The notes under the pieces: generated by a model
Seen by the model: only the letters and a program-made list of their open reading frames with translations
What the model was told of the DNA's origin: nothing
Database searches by the model: none
Program-made: the position numbers and the translations under genes
Source: Agromyces aurantiacus
GTDB lineage: Bacteria > Actinomycetota > Actinomycetes > Actinomycetales > Microbacteriaceae
Reading direction: 5' to 3'
Length of the DNA: 64,000 nucleotides
NCBI RefSeq assembly: GCF_016907355.1
Contig: NZ_JAFBBW010000001.1
Location: 1,922,001-1,986,000 of the forward strand
Part shown: positions 17,090-25,897 of the stretch, in pieces
Layout of the letters: every line of letters starts with the position of its first letter
Numbering within the stretch: position 1 is the stretch's first letter

Positions 17090-17983
17090 TCACGCCTCGG
17101 GCAGGGCGAACCCGTCGGCGGTCGCGACGGCGAGCCCGTCGGCGACCAGGCCGTCGAGCGCGCGCGCCAGCCGCGCGTCGTCGGCGAGCAGCCCCGCGAG
17201 CACGTCGCGCGGCACGGGCCGGTGGGTCGCGCGCAGCTCGCGCATGACCAGGCCGCGCGCCTCGCGGTCGCTGCCCTCGAACCGTGCCTGGCGCGCGCGC
17301 TTCGGCCCGTCGTAGGCTGGGTATCCCGCGTTCCGCCAGGCGCACAGCTCCGCGATCGGGCACGCGTCGCACCGCGGCGCCCGCGCGGCGCACACCGTCG
17401 CGCCGAGCTCCATCGCGCCGGCGTTGAACCGGTGGGCGGCCTCGCGCTCGTCGGGCAGGAGGCGGTCCATCGCGGCGAGGTCGCGCGCGGTCGCGGGCGG
17501 CCCGGCCTCGGCGCGGCCGTCGACCGCCCGCGCGATCACGCGTCTCGTGTTGGTGTCGACGACCGGGTGCCGGTCGCCGAACGCGAATGCGGCGATCGCG
17601 CGCGCCGTGTACGGGCCGATGCCCTGGAGGGCGAGCAGCGCGTCGAGGTCGCGCGGCACCCGGCCGCCGTGGCGCTCGACGATCTCGGTGGCCGCGCGAT
17701 GCAGCCAGAGGGCGCGTCGCGGGTAGCCGAGCCGGTCCCACGCGCGGACGGCCTCGGAGGCGGGCTCGGCCGCGAGCGCGGCGGGCGTCGGCCAGCGCCG
17801 CATCCACTCCTCCCAGCGCGGCTGCACACGCGCGACCTGCGTCTGCTGGAGCATGAACTCGCTCACGAGCACCGCCCACGGCGAGACGTCGGCCGCGCGC
17901 CACGGGAGGGGGCGCGCCGCATCGGAGAACCATGCGACGACCGCGGGCGCGATGCGGTCGCGGACGTCGACGGGCTGCGGCAC
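17090..17983 (-). CDS. mutY: A/G-specific adenine glycosylase
   Basis: Removes adenine mispaired with 8-oxoguanine. The 297-residue protein has the catalytic SEFMLQQTQV segment (about residues 41–50), the helix-hairpin-helix LQGIGPYTARAIAAFAFG (about 118–135) followed by the catalytic Asp in VDTNTRRVI, and the iron-sulphur cluster cysteines in C-X6-C-X2-C-X5-C spacing near residues 200–216. It is shorter than the E. coli enzyme because the C-terminal Nudix-like 8-oxoG recognition domain is missing, as in many actinobacteria. It is convergent with the cyclase gene (12-base gap) and divergent from the kinase-like gene. Confidence 0.93.
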   Translation of the reverse strand: MPQPVDVRDRIAPAVVAWFSDAARPLPWRAADVSPWAVLVSEFMLQQTQVARVQPRWEEWMRRWPTPAALAAEPASEAVRAWDRLGYPRRALWLHRAATEIVERHGGRVPRDLDALLALQGIGPYTARAIAAFAFGDRHPVVDTNTRRVIARAVDGRAEAGPPATARDLAAMDRLLPDEREAAHRFNAGAMELGATVCAARAPRCDACPIAELCAWRNAGYPAYDGPKRARQARFEGSDREARGLVMRELRATHRPVPRDVLAGLLADDARLARALDGLVADGLAVATADGFALPEA

Positions 17984-18072
17984 GCATCCAGCCTAGGCGG
18001 GCGATGGGAGGCGAGCGGCGGGAGGCGAGGTCGCGCATCGACGCGCCGGCGGCCCCGCCGTACGCTCGGAGC

Positions 18073-18678
18073 ATGCGACTGGTCACCACCCCGCGCACGA
18101 CCTTCCTCCGCCGCGTCGCCGACGAGCTGCTCGCGCGCACCGGGCGCGGGCGGGTGATCGTCGCGATCGACGGCCCCGTCCGCAGCGGCAAGACACGGCT
18201 CGGCGACGACCTCGCCGACGTGCTGCGCGAGCGCGACCTCGAGGTGTTCCGCGCGAGCGTCGAGGACTTCCACCGATCGCGCGAGGCCCAGGCCGACTAC
18301 GGGCCCGACACCTCGGCGCGCTACTACGGCTACGGCATCGACGAGTCGCTGCTGCGCCGGACGCTCGTCGAGCCGTTCCGCCTGGGCGGATCGACGGGGT
18401 TCGTGACGCGCGCGTTCGACCTCGTGCGCGACGCATGGGTCGAGCCGAAGTGGCGCACCGGTCCGGCCGACGCGATCCTCGTGCTCGACGGCCGCTTCCT
18501 GCTGCGCGACCGCCTCCGCGACCTGTGGGACGTCGCGATCGCCGTCGACGGCGACCCGCTCGATGCGGCCGACCGCGTCGCGTACGCGACCGCCGACCCG
18601 CGCGACGTCGCGGCGATCGTGGTCGACCTCGCCGACCCCGAGCATCCGCAGCGCGGACCGCGCGACGAGGCGGGCTAG
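18073..18678 (+). CDS. Uridine-kinase-like P-loop NTPase
   Basis: A 201-residue P-loop protein. The Walker A motif IDGPVRSGKTRL lies at about residues 31–42, followed by SVEDFHRSREAQ at the position of the Asp that activates the phosphate acceptor in uridine/pantothenate kinases, and a late ILVLDGRFLLRD strand typical of the same superfamily. Similar actinobacterial proteins are usually labelled uridine kinase without biochemical proof. Its stop overlaps the stop of the convergent gene downstream by four bases. Confidence 0.75.
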   Translation: MRLVTTPRTTFLRRVADELLARTGRGRVIVAIDGPVRSGKTRLGDDLADVLRERDLEVFRASVEDFHRSREAQADYGPDTSARYYGYGIDESLLRRTLVEPFRLGGSTGFVTRAFDLVRDAWVEPKWRTGPADAILVLDGRFLLRDRLRDLWDVAIAVDGDPLDAADRVAYATADPRDVAAIVVDLADPEHPQRGPRDEAG

Positions 18679-19679
18679 CGCTCGACGCGGTCGAGCACCG
18701 CCGCCACACGCTCGGCGGGCAGCGGCGCGCCGGTGCGCTCGACCTCGTGCACGAGCGCGACGAGTGCGCGGTTCACGGGCGCATCGAGCCCTGCGGCCTC
18801 GGCCTCGCGCACGACCGCGCCGTTCAGGAAGTCGACCTCCGTCGGCTGGCCGCGGCGCAGGCTCTGCTGGGTCGAGCCGAGGTTCGGCACGCGGCCCATC
18901 CGCACGCGCATCGACCACGGCAGCACCTGGCCGAGCGCGAGCGGCAGGCGGGCGAACAGCCGCAGGCGCCGGTCGCCGAGTCCCTGCAGCGAGCCGAAGC
19001 GGATGCCGCGTGCCGCGCCGACGCGCACGGTCTCGCGCATCGACGCCGCGACGACCCGGCGCAGGCGACGGTCGTCGACGACCTCCTGCACGCTCCGGCC
19101 GACGATCGCGGGCACGGCGTTCAGCATGTTGACGACGAGCTTGGTCCACTGCGCCCCGCGGAAGTTCGCGATCGCGACGACGGGCACCGCCTCGGACAGC
19201 AGCGCGGCGATGCGCCGCACCTCGTCGTCGGGCGCGCCGTCGCCGCGACCGAGGTAGCTCGCCGCGGTCGTCGTCACGCGCACGGCGCCGGGTTCGGTGT
19301 AGTTCGCGGCGATGATCGAGAGCAGGCCCATGCACGACGCGCGCGGCAGCGCGCGCCGGGCGGTGTCGACCCCGTCGAGCCCGTTCTGCACGACGACGAC
19401 GGGCACCCCGTCGATCGTCGCGCCGTTCGCGACGAGCGCGGCCGCGGCATCCTGCGCCTTCGTGCAGACGAGCACGAGGTCGGGGCGCACGGCGAGTCGC
19501 TCGCCGGTGGCGGGGTGAACGTGGGCGTCGCCGTAGCCGCCCGAGAGCCGGATGCCGCCCGACCGGATCGCCTCGAGGCCGGCACCGCGCGCCGTGACCT
19601 CGACCTCGTGCCCCGCACGCGCGAGCAGCGCGGCGAACGTGCCGCCCAGCGCGCCCGCGCCGATGATCCCGATCCTCAC
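18675..19679 (-). CDS. Ketopantoate reductase family protein (ApbA/PanE)
   Basis: A 334-residue NADPH-dependent reductase. The N-terminus VRIGIIGAGALGGTFAALLA is the Rossmann nucleotide site; CTKAQDAAAAL and VVVVQNGLDGVD follow the family pattern, and the C-terminal helical domain has the Lys-containing QWTKLVVNMLNAVPAIVG and the late FLNGAVVREAEAAGLDAPVN. True PanE makes pantoate for coenzyme A, but actinobacteria carry several paralogues with other substrates and no panB/panC neighbour is here, so the function is left at family level. It starts at GTG 19679, 58 bases from the divergent truB. Confidence 0.88.
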   Translation of the reverse strand: MRIGIIGAGALGGTFAALLARAGHEVEVTARGAGLEAIRSGGIRLSGGYGDAHVHPATGERLAVRPDLVLVCTKAQDAAAALVANGATIDGVPVVVVQNGLDGVDTARRALPRASCMGLLSIIAANYTEPGAVRVTTTAASYLGRGDGAPDDEVRRIAALLSEAVPVVAIANFRGAQWTKLVVNMLNAVPAIVGRSVQEVVDDRRLRRVVAASMRETVRVGAARGIRFGSLQGLGDRRLRLFARLPLALGQVLPWSMRVRMGRVPNLGSTQQSLRRGQPTEVDFLNGAVVREAEAAGLDAPVNRALVALVHEVERTGAPLPAERVAAVLDRVER

Positions 19680-19737
19680 GGCACCAGCGTAGGACGCCCG
19701 GCGTGCGCCATCCGCCCGCGCTGTTAGCCTGTACGGC

Positions 19738-20646
19738 GTGAACAGCGGCATCCTCCTCGTCGACAAGCCGCAGGGGATGACCAGCCACGACGTCGTCGCC
19801 CGCGTCCGCCGCCTCGCCGGCACGCGCAAGGTCGGCCACGCGGGCACGCTCGACCCGATGGCGACGGGCCTGCTCCTGATCGGCGTCGAGTCCTCCACGC
19901 GCCTGCTGCACCACCTCGTCGGGCTCGACAAGGAGTACCTGGCGACCGTGCGGCTCGGCTGGGGCACCACGACCGACGACGCCGAGGGCGAGCCCATCGA
20001 TCCGGCGGCCCCGGCCGACGCGGTGGCGGCCGTGAGCCGCGAGCAGGTGCTCGAGCGGATGTCGCAGCTCACGGGCGTCATCGAGCAGGTGCCGAGCGCG
20101 GTCAGCGCCGTCAAGGTCGACGGCAAGCGCGCGTACCAGCGGGTGCGCGAGGGCGAGGCCGTCGAGCTCGCGGCGCGCACCGTGACGGTCTCGGCCTTCG
20201 ACCTGCTCGACGTGCGCCCCGGCGACGGATGGCTCGACCTCGACGTGCGGGTCGCGTGCTCGTCGGGCACCTACGTGCGAGCGCTCGCGCGCGACCTCGG
20301 CGCCGCGCTCGGCGTCGGCGGGCACCTCACCGCGCTGCGCCGCACGCGCATCGGTCGCTTCGACGTCGCCGAGGCCGGCGCGCTCGAGGGCCTGGACGCC
20401 GCCGCGGCGCGCCTCGCGCCCGCCGACGCCGCGCGTCGCGCCCTGCCCGCGGTCGCGATCGACGCCGACGCCGTGCGCGACCTGCGGCACGGCAAGCGGA
20501 TCGATCCGCCGGCCGATGCCGCCGACCTCGCCGCCGGCGTGCCGGCTGCCGCGATCGGCCCCGGCGACGTGCTCGTCGCGATCGTCGAGCGCCGCGGGCC
20601 GCAGCTGAAGGTCGTCACAGGATTCCCCGCCGAGGAGGGCGCATGA
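19738..20646 (+). CDS. truB: tRNA pseudouridine-55 synthase
   Basis: Converts U55 of the T-loop of tRNAs to pseudouridine. The 302-residue protein begins at GTG with NSGILLVDKPQGMTSHDVV and has the catalytic Asp39 in GHAGTLDPMATGLLLIGV; the PSAVSAVKVDGKRAYQRVR and SSGTYVRALARDLG blocks are further TruB signatures, and a C-terminal PUA-like segment ends the protein. It starts a tight cluster with two small membrane proteins and ribF, each overlapping the next by four bases or nearly so. Confidence 0.96.
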   Translation: MNSGILLVDKPQGMTSHDVVARVRRLAGTRKVGHAGTLDPMATGLLLIGVESSTRLLHHLVGLDKEYLATVRLGWGTTTDDAEGEPIDPAAPADAVAAVSREQVLERMSQLTGVIEQVPSAVSAVKVDGKRAYQRVREGEAVELAARTVTVSAFDLLDVRPGDGWLDLDVRVACSSGTYVRALARDLGAALGVGGHLTALRRTRIGRFDVAEAGALEGLDAAAARLAPADAARRALPAVAIDADAVRDLRHGKRIDPPADAADLAAGVPAAAIGPGDVLVAIVERRGPQLKVVTGFPAEEGA

Positions 20647-21011
20647 TCGAGTGGTTCGCCTGGGTGCAGGTCGCCGTGGCCGTCGTGGCCGGCCTCCTCT
20701 GCATCGTGCTGGGGTTCGCCGGGCGCGTGCCGAACGACCTCGTCTTCGGCGCGCTCGCGCTCGTCGAGCTGCTGCTGATCGCCCAGGTCGTCGTCGCGCT
20801 CGTGGCCCCTGCGGCGGGCAATCCTCCCACCGGAAGCCTGCTGGAGTTCTGGGTATACCTCGTCAGCGCCGTGCTGCTGCCGCCGGCCGCGGCGTTCTGG
20901 GCGCTCGTCGACCGCGGCCGCTGGGCCACCGTGGTGTGCGGCGTCGCCGCGCTGGCGGTCGCCGTGATGGTGTATCGCATGTTCCAGATCTGGACCGTGC
21001 AGCAGGCATGA
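20643..21011 (+). CDS. Small hypothetical membrane protein
   Basis: A 122-residue protein of unknown function with four hydrophobic segments (about residues 5–25, 33–55, 67–90, 93–115). Its ATG overlaps the truB stop (ATGA), so it is translationally coupled. Proteins of this size occupy the same place between truB and ribF in related genomes, as far as I recall, but I know no function. Confidence 0.8.
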   Translation: MIEWFAWVQVAVAVVAGLLCIVLGFAGRVPNDLVFGALALVELLLIAQVVVALVAPAAGNPPTGSLLEFWVYLVSAVLLPPAAAFWALVDRGRWATVVCGVAALAVAVMVYRMFQIWTVQQA

Positions 21012-21037
21012 AGCGGGTTCTGGGAGAATCGACCGAC

Positions 21038-21484
21038 ATGAGCACGCCCACCGCGCAAACGTCCCGCACGACGCGCCCCGGACGCCTGAGCGGCGTCGGC
21101 CGCGTGCTCGTCGCCGTGTACGGCGTGCTCGCGCTCGCCGCGACCGGCCGCTCGCTCGTGCAGATCGTGGAGAAGTTCGACGAGGCGCCGCTCGCCTACT
21201 CGCTCTCGGCGCTCGCCGCGGTCGTCTACATCGTCGCGACCATCGCGCTCGTCCGGCCGGGTCGTACCTGGTACCGGATCGCGTGGGCCACCATCGCGTT
21301 CGAGTTCACGGGCGTCGTCGTCATCGGGCTGCTCAGCGTCATCCGGCCCGACCTCTTCCCGCACGACACCGTGTGGTCGGCGTTCGGCCGGGGCTACCTG
21401 TTCATCCCGCTGGTCCTTCCGCTCCTCGGCATGTGGTGGCTCGCTCGGCATCGACCCGAGCCCGGCGCGGAGGGTGCCGAGTGA
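21038..21484 (+). CDS. Small hypothetical membrane protein
   Basis: A 148-residue protein with four predicted transmembrane helices (about residues 22–42, 57–77, 86–106, 120–138) and a short cytoplasmic N-terminus. I give the ATG at 21038 with GGGAGAA about ten bases upstream; an alternative ATG at 21008 overlaps the previous stop and would add ten residues (MKRVLGESTD). Its own stop overlaps the GTG of ribF. Function unknown; coupling suggests expression with truB and ribF. Confidence 0.8.
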   Translation: MSTPTAQTSRTTRPGRLSGVGRVLVAVYGVLALAATGRSLVQIVEKFDEAPLAYSLSALAAVVYIVATIALVRPGRTWYRIAWATIAFEFTGVVVIGLLSVIRPDLFPHDTVWSAFGRGYLFIPLVLPLLGMWWLARHRPEPGAEGAE

Positions 21485-22410
21485 GGACCTTCACCGGGCT
21501 CGAGGCCGTTCCCGCCGGCTACGGGCCGTCGGCCGTCACGATCGGCAAGTTCGACGGCGTGCACCAGGGCCACCGCGCGGTCATCGCGAAGCTGCGCGAG
21601 ATCGCCGAGGCCCGCCACCTCGAGGCCGTCGCCATCACCTTCGACCGGCACCCCGCCGCGTTCCACGCGCCCGACCGGTGCCCGCCCCAGCTCGTGAGCA
21701 CCCGCCAGAAGCTCGAGCTGCTCGCGACGACCGGCCTCGACGCGACCGTGCTCCTGCACTACGACGGCGCGCTCGCCTCGAACAGCGCCGACGCGTTCGT
21801 GCGCCGCTACCTCGTCGAGGCGCTCTCGGCCCGCGTGCTGCTCGTCGGCCACGACTTCCGCTACGGCGCCGGCAACGAGGGCGATGTCGACCTGCTCCGC
21901 CGCCAGGGCGACGAGCTCGGCTTCGAGGTCGTCGTCGTCGAGGACGTCGTGCCCGAGGGCGGCCGCCGCGTGTCGTCCACCTGGATCCGGCAGCTGCTCG
22001 ACGCGGGCGAGGTCGAGCACGCGGCGCAGCTGCTCGGCCACGTGCCGACCGTGAGCGGCCTCGTCGTGCACGGGTTCAAGCGGGGTCGCGAGCTCGGCTA
22101 TCCGACCGCGAACCTCGCGCCCGACGCCGAGGGCTTCATCCCGGGCGACGGCGTGTACGCCGGCTGGCTCATCGACGGCGGCGTGCGCTATCCGGCCGCG
22201 ATCTCGGTCGGGAACAACCCGACGTTCGAGGGTGTCGCCGCGCGACAGGTCGAGGCGTACGTGCTCGACCGCGACCTCGACCTGTACGACCACGTCGTGG
22301 GCGTGGAGTTCGCGCACCGGATCCGCGGCATGGAGAAGTTCGACGACATCGACGCGCTCATCGTGCAGATGGGCCGGGACGTCGAGCGCGCTCGCGACCT
22401 CGTCGGCTGA
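21481..22410 (+). CDS. ribF: Bifunctional riboflavin kinase / FAD synthetase
   Basis: Makes FMN from riboflavin and FAD from FMN. The 309-residue protein has the N-terminal nucleotidyltransferase domain (TIGKFDGVHQGHRAVI at about residues 21–36; SSTWIRQLLDAGEVEHA near the domain end) and the C-terminal kinase domain (GRELGYPTANLAPDAEGFIP; GVEFAHRIRGMEKF). Translation begins at GTG 21481, overlapping the previous stop by four bases. It is the last gene of the truB cluster. Confidence 0.96.
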   Translation: MRTFTGLEAVPAGYGPSAVTIGKFDGVHQGHRAVIAKLREIAEARHLEAVAITFDRHPAAFHAPDRCPPQLVSTRQKLELLATTGLDATVLLHYDGALASNSADAFVRRYLVEALSARVLLVGHDFRYGAGNEGDVDLLRRQGDELGFEVVVVEDVVPEGGRRVSSTWIRQLLDAGEVEHAAQLLGHVPTVSGLVVHGFKRGRELGYPTANLAPDAEGFIPGDGVYAGWLIDGGVRYPAAISVGNNPTFEGVAARQVEAYVLDRDLDLYDHVVGVEFAHRIRGMEKFDDIDALIVQMGRDVERARDLVG

Positions 22411-22428
22411 GGGACTCGCGCGGGCGCG

Positions 22429-23112
22429 TCAGGAGCCCGGCGTCGCGGGCGGCGGATCGCCCGGGCCCGGCGGGTGCGGCGCGACCGTGCCGATGCCGGT
22501 GAGGAAGCGCAGGAGCCCCGCGGCCGTGTCGACGAGCGGGCTGCCGTGGCCGAACTCCCAGCCGGCATCCGTGGCCCGCAGTGCGTGCCCGGCGATCACC
22601 GCGCGGATCTCGGTGGGGGCCGCGGCGGCGCGGCGCAGGGCCACGGCGCCCGACGCGACCGGCGACATCGGCACGTCGACGGATGCCGCGTCGCCGACGA
22701 GCAGCGCGGCGACCACCGCGTCGTCGAGCTCGGCCACCCCGGTCGGGCGGTCCCGCTCGCGGACGAGGCGCGCCCGCGTCTCGAGCGAACCGGCCGCCTC
22801 GGCCGGGCCGGGAGGTCGCGGCAGCTCGGCGAGCCGTCGCGCCTCGCCGCCGCGGACGAACCGCTCGGCCGACTCGAGCGCGCGCCGCGTGCGCGTGCGG
22901 TCGAAACCGTGGATCAGTTCGGCGACGACGTCGGCGACGCGCCATCCGGCCCTCGCCGTCGCAGCCGCCCAGAGCTCGTCGCCGCCCGCCCGGACGATGC
23001 CCGCGAGCGCGGCGAGCACGTCGGCCGATTCCGCACGCCGGTCGCCGGTGACGCCCGACTCGTCGACGTCGGGCCGGCGGCTCAGCGGCAGGAAGCGGGA
23101 CAGGTCGGCCAC
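22429..23112 (-). CDS. Hypothetical protein, possibly DinB/maleylpyruvate-isomerase-like
   Basis: A 227-residue soluble protein, convergent with ribF and divergent from the CynX-like transporter. A helical N-terminal half with WRVADVVAELIHGFDRTR faintly resembles the metal-site helix of mycothiol-dependent DinB-like proteins, and the C-terminal half (VIAGHALRATDAGWEFGHG; VDTAAGLLRFLTG) resembles the small C-terminal domain of maleylpyruvate isomerase relatives. These are weak matches made by eye, so the assignment is tentative; the ORF itself has normal coding character. Confidence 0.65.
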   Translation of the reverse strand: MADLSRFLPLSRRPDVDESGVTGDRRAESADVLAALAGIVRAGGDELWAAATARAGWRVADVVAELIHGFDRTRTRRALESAERFVRGGEARRLAELPRPPGPAEAAGSLETRARLVRERDRPTGVAELDDAVVAALLVGDAASVDVPMSPVASGAVALRRAAAAPTEIRAVIAGHALRATDAGWEFGHGSPLVDTAAGLLRFLTGIGTVAPHPPGPGDPPPATPGS

Positions 23113-23134
23113 GCGACCAGCCTAGACTCGGCTG

Positions 23135-24349
23135 GTGAGGATCGGACCGGCGCGCCCGCTCTGGGCCGGACGCGGCCTCGCGCTCGTCGGCATCGTCCTC
23201 GTCGCGTTCAACCTCCGCACGGCCGTCGCGTCGCTCTCGCCGGTCCTGCACCAGCTCGAGGCCGACATCCCGCTCTCGACCGCGCTCGTGGGGCTCCTCG
23301 GCATGCTGCCGCCGCTCTGCTACGCCGTGTTCGGCATCGCCACGCCGGTGCTCGCGCGCCGGATCGGGCTCGAGCCGGCGCTCATCGTCGCGCTCGCCGC
23401 GCTGGCGGTCGGGCTGGCGGGGCGCGGCCTCGCGCCGTCGGCGGGGTGGCTGCTCGCCGCGAGCGCGTTGACGTTCTCGGCCATCGGCGTGGGCAACGTG
23501 CTGCTGCCGCCGCTGGTCAAGCGCTACTTCCCGGATCGCATCGGGCTGCTCACGACGGTCTACGTCACCGCGATGTCGGTGAGCACGTTCCTGCCGCCGC
23601 TCGTGGCGGTGCCGGTGGCGGATGGCGCGGGGTGGCGCGTGTCGCTCGGCATGTGGGCCATCGTGGCGGCCACGGCGCTCGTGCCATGGATCGCGTTGAT
23701 CGTCCATCCGCGCCGGGAGATCCCGGCGGAGCTGCCCGAGGAGGTCGAGCCCGGGCTCCTGCGCTACGCGTTCCGCTCGCCGCTGGCGTGGGCGCTCGCG
23801 GTCGTGTTCCTGGTGTCGGGGTTCAACGCCTACGCGATCTTCGCGTGGCTGCCCTCGATCCTCGCCGACACGGCCGGCACGACGCCGGGGCAGGGGGGCG
23901 CGCTGCTCGCGCTGTACGCCCTCATGGGCCTGCCCGCCGCGCTGGCCGTGCCCGTGATCGCCGAGCGCCGGGGGAGGGTGCGCACGCTCGTGGCGGTCGG
24001 AGCGGGATCGCTGATCGCCGGATATGCCGGGCTGATCGTCGCCCCGGCGGTCGCGACCTGGCTCTGGGTCGCGTTCGCGGGCATCGGACCGCTGTTCTTC
24101 CCGCTCTCGCTCGTGCTGATCAACCTGCGCTCGCGGACCCACGCCGGCGCGGTGGCCCTCAGCGGGTTCGTCCAGTCGGCGGGGTACCTCGTCGTCGCGC
24201 TGGGCCCGCTCGCGGTGGGCCTCCTGCACGAGTGGACCGGCGGGTGGACCGTGCCGCTCCTGCTGCTGCTCGCCTCGGCCGTGCCCGCGGCGGTCGCGGG
24301 GCTCGTCGTCGCGCGGCCCCGGTTCTTCGAGGACGAGCGAGCGGGATGA
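23135..24349 (+). CDS. MFS transporter, CynX/NimT-like
   Basis: A 404-residue, twelve-helix transporter. The N-terminal FNLRTAVASLSPVLHQLEAD and LLGMLPPLCYAVFGIATPVL stretches, and the later FVQSAGYLVVALGPLAVGLL, are characteristic of the CynX family (cyanate, nitroimidazole and 2-nitroimidazole exporters). Start is a GTG at 23135, 22 bases from the divergent start at 23112. Substrate is not predictable. It is convergent with the following DHA2 transporter gene. Confidence 0.85.
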   Translation: MRIGPARPLWAGRGLALVGIVLVAFNLRTAVASLSPVLHQLEADIPLSTALVGLLGMLPPLCYAVFGIATPVLARRIGLEPALIVALAALAVGLAGRGLAPSAGWLLAASALTFSAIGVGNVLLPPLVKRYFPDRIGLLTTVYVTAMSVSTFLPPLVAVPVADGAGWRVSLGMWAIVAATALVPWIALIVHPRREIPAELPEEVEPGLLRYAFRSPLAWALAVVFLVSGFNAYAIFAWLPSILADTAGTTPGQGGALLALYALMGLPAALAVPVIAERRGRVRTLVAVGAGSLIAGYAGLIVAPAVATWLWVAFAGIGPLFFPLSLVLINLRSRTHAGAVALSGFVQSAGYLVVALGPLAVGLLHEWTGGWTVPLLLLLASAVPAAVAGLVVARPRFFEDERAG

Positions 24350-24374
24350 GCCCCGCGACCGCCGGGGTCGTGTC

Positions 24375-25817
24375 TCAGACGCCCACGGGCACCTCGGCGA
24401 CGGGCTGACGCACCTCCTCTTCGCGGCGTGCGGGCTCGGTCGAGGTGCCGCGGCCGGCCGGCAGGAGGAACGCGAGGAGGAACGCGAGCGCCAGCACGGC
24501 CGCACCCGTGGCGACGGCGGGGACCGCCGCGTCGACGTACCCCGTGGGCGTGAGCTCGCCGCCGGCCCCCGTGAACACCGCGGTGATCACGGCGATGCCG
24601 AGCGCGCCGCCCACCTCGCGGAGCGTGGAGTTCGTGCCCGACGCCGTGGCGTGGTGGTGCTCCGGCACGTTCGCGAGGACCGCGGTGGCCATCGGCGCGA
24701 ACACCAGGCCCATGCCGATGCCCGCGAGCAGGAACGGCGGGACCATCGAGGCGTAGGCGACGTCCTCGGCGAGCAGGCCCGCGATCCAGAAGAGCGCGGC
24801 CGACTGGGCGGCCAGCCCGGCGATCATGAGGGCGCGCGTGCCGACGCGCGGTGCGAGCGCGCCGGCGATCGGTGCGACGACCATGGGGGCGATGGTCCAG
24901 GGGCTGGTCATCAACCCGGCCTCGAGCGGCGAGCTGCCCTGGACGACCTGGAAGAACTGCACGAGCAGGAAGATCGCCCCGAACACGCCGAAGCTGAAGG
25001 TCAGGCCGACGGCGTTCGCGACGCTGAACCCGCGCTCGCGGAAGAGGGCGAGCGGCAGCAGCGGCGCCGCCGTCCGAGACTCCCACGCGATGAAGGCGAG
25101 GAGCAGCACGGCGCCGAGGCCGAGCGAGCCGAGCACCTCGGCGCTCGCCCAGCCCGCGTCGTTGCCGCGGACGATGCCGTAGACGATGCCGAGCACGCCG
25201 AGGCCCGCGAGGGCGACGCCCGGCAGGTCGAGCGGCTTGCGCTCGCCGAGCGTGTTCGGCAGGACGGCGCGGACGAGCACGATCGCGGCCACGGCGATCG
25301 GGATGTTGATCCAGAAGATGGACTGCCAGTTCCAGCCCTCGATGATGGCGCCGCCGACGAGCGGTCCGAGTGCGACCCCGAGGCCGGAGACGCCGCCCCA
25401 GATGCCGATCGCGGCGGGGCGGAGCCGGGGCGGCACCGCTCCGGCGAGGAGGGTCAGCGAGAGCGGCATGATCGCTGCGGCGCCGAAGCCCTGCAGGGCG
25501 CGCGCGCCGATCACCATCCACGGCTCGGTGCTGAGGGCCGTGAGCGCGCTCGCGGCGCCGAACACCGCGATGCCCGCGAGGAACACCGTGCGGCGGCCGA
25601 CCCGGTCGCCGAGGGCCGCCGCGGGCAGCATGAACGTCGCGAAGGCGAGCGTGAACGCGTTGAGGAACCACTGGAGCTCCTCGATGCTCGCGCCGAGGTC
25701 GACGGCCATCACGGGCAGCGCGTTGGTGATGACGAGGTTGTCGAGCGTCGCCATGAACATGGGCAGCGACGCCGCGATGAGGACGAGCCACACGGGGGCC
25801 CGGCGGATGGATGACAT
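24375..25817 (-). CDS. MFS multidrug efflux transporter, DHA2 (EmrB/QacA) family
   Basis: A 480-residue proton-driven exporter of the 14-helix DHA2 class. Marks: ASLPMFMATLDNLVITNALP (about residues 14–33, the LDxTxVNVALP-like helix 1), LGDRVGRRTVFLAG (loop 2–3), ARALQGFGAAAIMPLSLTLL and PLVGGAIIEGWNWQSIFWIN. Start ATG 25817 is placed by homology; upstream residues are not conserved and no clear ribosome site is visible. A strong promoter and two palindromes for the divergent TetR regulator lie in the 73-bp gap upstream, so it is almost certainly repressed by that protein and induced by a drug-like ligand. Confidence 0.9.
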   Translation of the reverse strand: MSSIRRAPVWLVLIAASLPMFMATLDNLVITNALPVMAVDLGASIEELQWFLNAFTLAFATFMLPAAALGDRVGRRTVFLAGIAVFGAASALTALSTEPWMVIGARALQGFGAAAIMPLSLTLLAGAVPPRLRPAAIGIWGGVSGLGVALGPLVGGAIIEGWNWQSIFWINIPIAVAAIVLVRAVLPNTLGERKPLDLPGVALAGLGVLGIVYGIVRGNDAGWASAEVLGSLGLGAVLLLAFIAWESRTAAPLLPLALFRERGFSVANAVGLTFSFGVFGAIFLLVQFFQVVQGSSPLEAGLMTSPWTIAPMVVAPIAGALAPRVGTRALMIAGLAAQSAALFWIAGLLAEDVAYASMVPPFLLAGIGMGLVFAPMATAVLANVPEHHHATASGTNSTLREVGGALGIAVITAVFTGAGGELTPTGYVDAAVPAVATGAAVLALAFLLAFLLPAGRGTSTEPARREEEVRQPVAEVPVGV

Positions 25818-25846
25818 GGAGGGGTCCGTTCGACGATCGGTTTGAA

Positions 25847-25897
25847 GTAATCGAATGATTACAACGGCAGAGTAGTAATCGACTGATAACATGTCAA
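25847..25897 (-). promoter_or_regulatory. Promoter of the DHA2 exporter with two TetR operators
   Basis: On the minus strand TTGACA (25897–25892) and TACTCT (25874–25869) are separated by 17 bases. Operator 1, GTAATCGAATGATTAC (25847–25862), is a perfect 6+4+6 palindrome located at the expected transcription start. Operator 2, GTAATCGACTGATAAC (25875–25890), is the same sequence with two or three changes and fills the spacer between -35 and -10. Centres are 28 bp apart. On the plus strand GATAAC (25885–25890) may be the -10 of the regulator gene. The AT-rich block stands out from its surroundings. Confidence 0.75.
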
